This document shows, piece after piece, positions 56,458-64,000 of a DNA stretch of 64,000 nucleotides. This stretch comes from Cellvibrio sp. PSBB006 (lineage in GTDB: Bacteria; Pseudomonadota; Gammaproteobacteria; Pseudomonadales; Cellvibrionaceae). The notes beneath the pieces were generated by a model, which was not told the origin of the DNA, did not search any database, and was given only the letters and a program-made list of their open reading frames with translations. A program made the position numbers and the translations under genes. The stretch is taken from the NCBI RefSeq assembly GCF_002162135.1, contig NZ_CP021382.1, forward strand, positions 2,163,501 through 2,227,500, in the 5' to 3' direction. Numbering within the stretch: the first letter of the stretch is position 1; the number at the start of each line of letters is the position of its first letter.

Positions 56458-59400
56458 TTAGTTGGCGGGAAAGCGATAGAGCGTGTAATACGCTTCCAGA
56501 GAGTGCGGTGCCTCTTCTCCAAATAGCTTCTTTGCATCGACAGAAAAATGATAGACACGCGCCGTTTGCTGAGGATGAATATTCGCCTGCTTTGTTGAGG
56601 CCAGGCGAACAAAAAGGGAGGTTTTATCATCCGACCACGCCAGACTCTTTATAGGCTCCTCGTGCTCATCCATAACCTCGGAACCATAATCGGGCGCATC
56701 ACGGTACACCCAGGAGGAAAGCTTTAGCGGTTGCGCTGACTCAGGTGCAGCCAAAACCGGTTTAGTAAATTTAATTTCGAAGCCGTCAGCTCGGGTAGTA
56801 ACAGTGAATATGCTCGCCGGCAAGGTCTGTTTATCTCGCACAATGCGCTGCAAGCTGGCCACATGCCCGCCTTTTGCTTGCCAGCCACGCCCGGTTTGGC
56901 CCAGTAGCAAACTGCCATCAGCCAAAAATACCGGCCGCATCACGCCCGATTCCAGGCCTGCGGCAAAAGGAATAACGACACCCTGCTCTATTCCATCAAC
57001 AGTCTCCGTCACCACGCGCAGCAAATTGGACTGCGTTTGATCACCGATAAACATATGCCCGGAGAAAGGGCCAAAGCGGCCGGCCGTTGTATCCCAAACC
57101 GGATGCCCCGGAGAGTTGGCTACGCGATTCTGTGGTAACAAAATAACGGCCTTCTGACGTTTTTCGCGGACTTTTTCCCAAGCAATCTGTGGTGAGTCCG
57201 GAGTCATACCCGGCAAATCAACCAAGCCCGATGGGTGGCCGTAAAACGCATCTTTTTTTAATACAAAAATTTTGGACGTTGCGACAAACTCACCCTGATT
57301 ATCGGAGTACCACAAGCGCCCATCCGGCGCCGTTGCAATTCCCGCCGGACTGCGCAATCCGTTTGCCCATAATTCGTATTTGCCTTCAGGTGTAACACGA
57401 ATAGCCCATCCGCTTAGTCCACCCGACGTGCCCATATACATACCACCGGCTTTGTAGACAGCTTCATCACTGTGGGAAAGATTCAATGCAATATAATAGG
57501 CACCATCTGAACCGCGCGCCGGACCATGCATATAAGCGTGATAGTTTCCGTGATAGCTGTGCGCATCAAATAACGTTTCAAACTTATCAGCACGACCATC
57601 GCTATTCGTATCAGTGATGCGAGTTAGTTCGGCTTTTTGGCCGACGACTAGCTGTAAGCCTTTCTTGTCTTCTATCAACACACCTAGGCTATCAAAAACA
57701 CCTTCTGCAAAAAGTTGCCACTCACCCTTCACGATGCGCCAAATACCAGCTGTGCGTGTAGCGACAACAATGGTTCCATCCTCCGCGACCGCCAATCCCA
57801 AGGCTTCGAAAAGTTGTTCTCTACCGTAGTTATCGCGAGGAGGCAAATAGCTTTCCACTCGATAACCTTCCGGTAATTCCGCCTGAGCGGGAATAATCTG
57901 TAGATCCTGTTTTTGATACACAAAATCAGATGATTTCGGACGCCAGCTCGATGATGCCAATTTGAGTTTGGCATTCAAGACGATATCTCTGTTGGCTTTG
58001 GCTGGAATAGTCCATGTTGTTTTCGTATTGTCCGAATTGATTTTTATGTCGCCAACCGAGACCTGGACGTCGTGCAGAACTTCCGTATTAATCGCAAAAG
58101 CCTGAGGCGTTACAAACTGGCCACGAATGCGAATCACCGTCTCGCCATCTTCCGCAATATGAGTCTCTGTAAAGAGGTAGTTTTTCCCTATACGGTAGCG
58201 AAAGAGGGGGCGAGATTGTGGTGAGCTTGAATCCTGCTCGTAGCCCAGAAATTGTGCATCAATAGCTTTTAGTCTCTCCAAATGATCCTGTTTGCTATAC
58301 AAGGATTCAGCGATGGTTTCCGTATCATTAAATACCGCTTCCTTAAATGAGAAGTCTATTTGCTGCCCTTTATCATCCAGAGGAGCCATCAAAAATTGAG
58401 CTTGCCCCAGTTCCAGAACCCGACTTTCATAACCGGGTTTTAATCCGCGCCCGCCACGATTTTTAAGTTCGCCAGATACATCAAGAAATCCACCCTGCCA
58501 TATTTTGGCGATAGCCAATAAGCGGGGATCGAAGGTGTAATTAATGCCGTTTGTTTGCCCCACATGGATAGATCTGCCGGACACCCCTTCCATCGGACCG
58601 CGCTGGATGCGAGTTTGATCATCGACCAATAGCTGCAGGTCATCCTTAAGCGGGTCATATTGAACTGGCCCCTCTTTTGTCACCAACAGAATAGCTGGCC
58701 CCTGATCTTGAAGTGGGTTAAGGGTAGCCAAATAAGCACTGATTGCGTCTATCTGCTTCTCTGAGATGGCCTGAGTTGAGTAGGGCGGCATGATCGGTAG
58801 ATAGGCTTCACCGATAGAACTGCCTGTCTCGGCTACGGCTCGTTGGGAGGCTGGTTCGCGAATGCTTTTCAACAAATAATTGCGATTCGCCTTTATAGTG
58901 AACCGACGATTATCTTCTCCCTCGACAACCTCACGATCACGCGGTATTCGCTTAAATAAACCGAATAAATTTGGGCCACTTTTTACAGAAGGATCATCCT
59001 CTTTAATAGCGTGACAGGATGCGCAACCTAATGAATGAAAGGTCTCTTTTCCTACCGCAACCAGATCGGTTAGTTCTTCTATATTCGTCTTCTCACCACT
59101 TGAGAGCGGTACCTTTACCGCACTGAAATCTGCGTGCCGCATATCAAATGCCCGCAATGCAACAGCACCATTAACATTTGCAATAATTAGAGGACCAAAT
59201 TGATCCTCCCATCCATACCGACTGGATTGAGTAACACCAGTAGCGAGCGTGTTTTGTTGCACGATTTCGCCGTTGAGACTTACCTCAATAAATAATGCGT
59301 TCTCAACCTTGTTGCGCGCATCATCAAAGCGAGGGGCTCGAAATTTGATATCCATTCGTTGCCACTCACCGGCGGATTTGGCCCCATTCACTAACGGAGC

Positions 59401-59814
59401 TACCCCGTCTGCTTGCAACGAGTCTTTGATTCGAGCATCAAGTCCGCCAGCATCTTGATGGGTTAATATTTGTTGGCTCGCAACATTTGTGAGATTGATT
59501 GCATAACGCCCTTGAAGATAGACCTGAGCGCGAGCATCTTTAGCTAACATAAATTCGAAACTGATCTGGCTATCTGAAAAAAAACCTTGGGATACCAGAT
59601 CCTCTTCTTCCGGAGCATCCTTAAATAAAACCGAAGCGCCTTTGCTCCCAATTACATTTAACTGCGTGGCATCTTTTGCAGGCGTAACTGAATCGACTTC
59701 CTGCCAGGAAGCATAGGATTTAAATAATGCAGCGAAATCAGGCAAATCTTCAGCAACAACCGGCTTTGCCAACAGAGTTAAAACCAAAATGAACAATTTC
59801 ATGCGGAAAGACAT
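56458..59814 (-). CDS. Secreted DUF1080-like / cytochrome c / beta-propeller fusion protein
   Basis: 1118 residues from the ATG at 59814 (AGGGGTG 5 nt upstream); a TTG nine codons earlier is less likely. Signal peptide about 1-21 (MSFRMKLFILVLTLLAKPVVA). Residues about 25-235 resemble a DUF1080 concanavalin-like domain (QVYLQGRYAINL, GEWQRMDIKFRAPRFDD, VSLNGEIVQ). A class I haem c domain follows, with CASCH at 264-268, GPNLFGLF and a likely Met ligand in LPIMPPYS. After a beta-rich middle, a sugar-dehydrogenase-like propeller (about 650-1000; VATRTAGIWRI, GMYMGTSGGLSGWAIRVTPEG, SPAGIATAPDGRLWYSDNQGEF) contains a calcium-loop-like DTNSDGRAD. Similar multi-domain haem proteins are common in planctomycetes and some carbohydrate degraders. 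Periplasmic sugar oxidation is inferred. Confidence 0.75.
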   Translation of the reverse strand: MSFRMKLFILVLTLLAKPVVAEDLPDFAALFKSYASWQEVDSVTPAKDATQLNVIGSKGASVLFKDAPEEEDLVSQGFFSDSQISFEFMLAKDARAQVYLQGRYAINLTNVASQQILTHQDAGGLDARIKDSLQADGVAPLVNGAKSAGEWQRMDIKFRAPRFDDARNKVENALFIEVSLNGEIVQQNTLATGVTQSSRYGWEDQFGPLIIANVNGAVALRAFDMRHADFSAVKVPLSSGEKTNIEELTDLVAVGKETFHSLGCASCHAIKEDDPSVKSGPNLFGLFKRIPRDREVVEGEDNRRFTIKANRNYLLKSIREPASQRAVAETGSSIGEAYLPIMPPYSTQAISEKQIDAISAYLATLNPLQDQGPAILLVTKEGPVQYDPLKDDLQLLVDDQTRIQRGPMEGVSGRSIHVGQTNGINYTFDPRLLAIAKIWQGGFLDVSGELKNRGGRGLKPGYESRVLELGQAQFLMAPLDDKGQQIDFSFKEAVFNDTETIAESLYSKQDHLERLKAIDAQFLGYEQDSSSPQSRPLFRYRIGKNYLFTETHIAEDGETVIRIRGQFVTPQAFAINTEVLHDVQVSVGDIKINSDNTKTTWTIPAKANRDIVLNAKLKLASSSWRPKSSDFVYQKQDLQIIPAQAELPEGYRVESYLPPRDNYGREQLFEALGLAVAEDGTIVVATRTAGIWRIVKGEWQLFAEGVFDSLGVLIEDKKGLQLVVGQKAELTRITDTNSDGRADKFETLFDAHSYHGNYHAYMHGPARGSDGAYYIALNLSHSDEAVYKAGGMYMGTSGGLSGWAIRVTPEGKYELWANGLRSPAGIATAPDGRLWYSDNQGEFVATSKIFVLKKDAFYGHPSGLVDLPGMTPDSPQIAWEKVREKRQKAVILLPQNRVANSPGHPVWDTTAGRFGPFSGHMFIGDQTQSNLLRVVTETVDGIEQGVVIPFAAGLESGVMRPVFLADGSLLLGQTGRGWQAKGGHVASLQRIVRDKQTLPASIFTVTTRADGFEIKFTKPVLAAPESAQPLKLSSWVYRDAPDYGSEVMDEHEEPIKSLAWSDDKTSLFVRLASTKQANIHPQQTARVYHFSVDAKKLFGEEAPHSLEAYYTLYRFPAN

Positions 59815-59888
59815 AAGCACCCCTGCATTGAGAATCGCCAATACGGATTCTCAATGACTATGTAATATTTATGGTGATAAAGGAATTA

Positions 59889-60659
59889 TTAGAGTTTTCT
59901 TACCCAGATATTTTTAAAACTCACCGGGTTACCGTGGTCCTGCAAACGCAGGGGAGCGCAGCCATGAGCTTCGTAAGGGGGATGGCCAATCCAGGAGGTT
60001 GGCCCCTGAATTTCAACATGATTTTGCACTAGAACGCCATTGTGCAGAACAGTTACGTATGCGGGAGAGATCAGAGCTCCCTCATCATCGAACTTGGGCG
60101 ACCGGAAGATAATATCGTAACTTTGCCATACATCAGGTCCACGCGAGGCATTCACTAATGGTATGGATTGCTTATATACGGAAGCAGCCTGACCATTAGG
60201 ATATGTTTCATTTTTATAAGAATCGAGGATTTGAACCTCATAACGTTCCTGCAGAAAAACACCGCTATTACCACGCCCTTGCCCATCAAACCCGTCGACT
60301 TCCTCAGGAGCTCTCCATTCAAGATGCAATTGAATATCGCAAAAAACCTCTTTCGTCTTTATATCACCTGTCTTAGGCGCAACAGTCATTACACCTTTAT
60401 CCAAATACCAGCGCGCAACTCCGCCGTCCACGCCTTCCCATTGATTCAAATTCTTCCCATCAAGAAGTATCACGGCATCAGATGGAGGATTCTTCTCCGA
60501 AGTGTTAACAACTGGTGGAACGGGCTCCCAAACCTCTGTCTCCTGTGCCAACTGCCACGGTTCTTTTTTCTCACTGGCAGATACTGTGAATGTTGCAATA
60601 CATACGCTAAAAGGAATTATTACTAGGCCAAAGAAAGTCTTTATCGTTTTTATTTGCAT
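59889..60659 (-). CDS. Secreted DUF1080 protein (3-keto-disaccharide hydrolase-like)
   Basis: 256 residues with a signal peptide (about 1-29, cleavage near VSASEK). The rest is a canonical DUF1080 domain: SDAVILLDGKNLNQWEG at its start, CDIQLHLEWRAPEE, GRGNSGVFLQERYEVQILDSY, GPDVWQSYDIIFRSPKF, TVLHNGVLVQNHVEIQG and the C-terminal GCAPLRLQDHGNPVSFKNIWVRKL. Some characterised DUF1080 proteins cleave 3-keto-glycosides made by sugar 3-dehydrogenases. It is the first gene of a two-gene operon with the haem/propeller fusion, 74 nt apart, which supports a joint oxidation-and-cleavage role by inference. Confidence 0.85.
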   Translation of the reverse strand: MQIKTIKTFFGLVIIPFSVCIATFTVSASEKKEPWQLAQETEVWEPVPPVVNTSEKNPPSDAVILLDGKNLNQWEGVDGGVARWYLDKGVMTVAPKTGDIKTKEVFCDIQLHLEWRAPEEVDGFDGQGRGNSGVFLQERYEVQILDSYKNETYPNGQAASVYKQSIPLVNASRGPDVWQSYDIIFRSPKFDDEGALISPAYVTVLHNGVLVQNHVEIQGPTSWIGHPPYEAHGCAPLRLQDHGNPVSFKNIWVRKL

Positions 60660-60890
60660 GATGATCAGCTCTTAATGAAAATCTTAATGTTTTTAAGACT
60701 ATAACATTGATTATCCTCAACCTAGAAAACAGCTGTAGACAAGACTATTTAAGATTTGTTAAGCCTATATTTACCAAAGAATAGCTTTTCATTAATAAAA
60801 TTAAAGATGAGCTCTCATTCTTAAGTAAAGTGCGAGAACTGAGGAATGACAAGATTGGATATTGCAGGTGCGGGTAGTTTGACTGCCAAT
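60660..60890. other. AT-rich spacer between the rrn terminator and the DUF1080 operon
   Basis: About 230 bases without a gene. It should carry the promoter of the DUF1080 operon; I could not choose a convincing one. Confidence 0.5.
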
Positions 60891-60923
60891 AAAAAAGCCC
60901 CCGCTTGCATTAGCAAGCGGGGC
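60891..60923 (-). terminator. rRNA operon terminator
   Basis: Minus-strand hairpin CCCCGCTTGC-TAAT-GCAAGCGGGG followed by GCTTTTTT, just after 5S rRNA. Confidence 0.93.
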
Positions 60924-60935
60924 CTGGGTTTAAGA

Positions 60936-61052
60936 GCTTGACGATGACCTACTCTCACATGGGGAAACCCCACACTACCATCGGCGCTAAGTCGTTTCAC
61001 TTCTGAGTTCGGTATGGGATCAGGTGGTTCCAACTCGCTATGATCGTCAAGC
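60936..61052 (-). rRNA. rrf: 5S ribosomal RNA
   Basis: About 117 nt, 5' GCTTGACGATCATAGCGAGTTGG and 3' end AGTAGGTCATCGTCAAGC, with the conserved GATCCCATACCGAACTCAGAAGTGAA core split here only for description. The ends pair to form helix I. Very similar to Pseudomonas-type 5S. Confidence 0.96.
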
Positions 61053-61202
61053 AAAGCGGTATGAAGGATTCCAGTCTTACCACCAGTCGGTGTGCTGTAG
61101 CTCTTCAAATAGGGTGGTGGATGTAAAGTCGTGCTGTTACAGCGAATTGGTATCTCTTAAAAAGCCCGGATCACGCAATCGTTAAACAATCGATTCTGTT
61201 AT
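61053..61202. other. 23S-5S spacer
   Basis: About 150 bases with no tRNA gene; it should hold processing stems flanking the 23S rRNA. Confidence 0.7.

Positions 61203-64000
<2,798 letters not shown>

Overview
The window is a chromosomal segment of a gammaproteobacterium. The evidence is the classic order of the ribosomal and RNA polymerase operons, the tRNA-Thr/Tyr/Gly/Thr-tuf-tRNA-Trp-secE-nusG cluster, the birA-coaX-SPOR neighbourhood, the ssb / YajR-type transporter / uvrA arrangement, and 23S/5S rRNA very close to Pseudomonas-type sequence. Cellvibrionaceae or a nearby family is my best guess, by inference only. Almost all genes lie on the minus strand; the exceptions are yhbY, an SDR oxidoreductase gene and uvrA.

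Layout. 1-5.8 kb: a two-gene, relatively AT-rich minus-strand locus encoding a CdiA/filamentous-haemagglutinin-like exoprotein divided between two proteins. The upstream protein carries a degenerate two-partner-secretion (TPS) domain. The downstream one has its own signal peptide, the conserved central region of CdiA proteins and a DUF637 region; its C-terminus lies outside the window. It sits directly after a tRNA-Leu gene, where rimP-nusA-infB is usual. 6-12.5 kb: tRNA-Leu, secG, tpiA, glmM, folP, ftsH and divergent yhbY; rlmE is missing from its usual place between ftsH and yhbY. 12.5-14.4 kb: a divergent AraC-family regulator and SDR pair. 14.4-19.6 kb: ssb, a YajR-like MFS transporter and divergent uvrA.

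19.6-33.6 kb: the alpha (rplQ-rpoA-rpsD-rpsK-rpsM), spc (rpmJ-secY ... rplN) and S10 (rpsQ ... rpsJ) operons, with a clear S10 promoter. 33.9-38.3 kb: the str operon (tuf, fusA, rpsG, rpsL). 38.5-50.6 kb: rpoC, rpoB, rplL, rplJ, rplA, rplK, nusG and secE. 50.6-52.7 kb: tRNA-Trp, a second tuf copy and four tRNAs under a promoter embedded in the end of a SPOR-domain gene. 52.7-56.3 kb: SPOR protein, coaX, birA and alr. Translation, transcription and Sec export genes thus dominate the window.

56.4-60.7 kb: a two-gene secreted module, a DUF1080 protein and a 1118-residue DUF1080-like / cytochrome c / beta-propeller fusion, possibly for periplasmic sugar oxidation and breakdown. 60.9-64 kb: 5S rRNA and most of 23S rRNA of an rrn operon that runs off the right edge.

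The parts most worth a second look are the split CdiA-like locus, the DUF1080/haem/propeller fusion, and a 10-residue insertion just after the NKxD motif in both EF-Tu copies. All family assignments come from reading the translated sequences; no database search was run.
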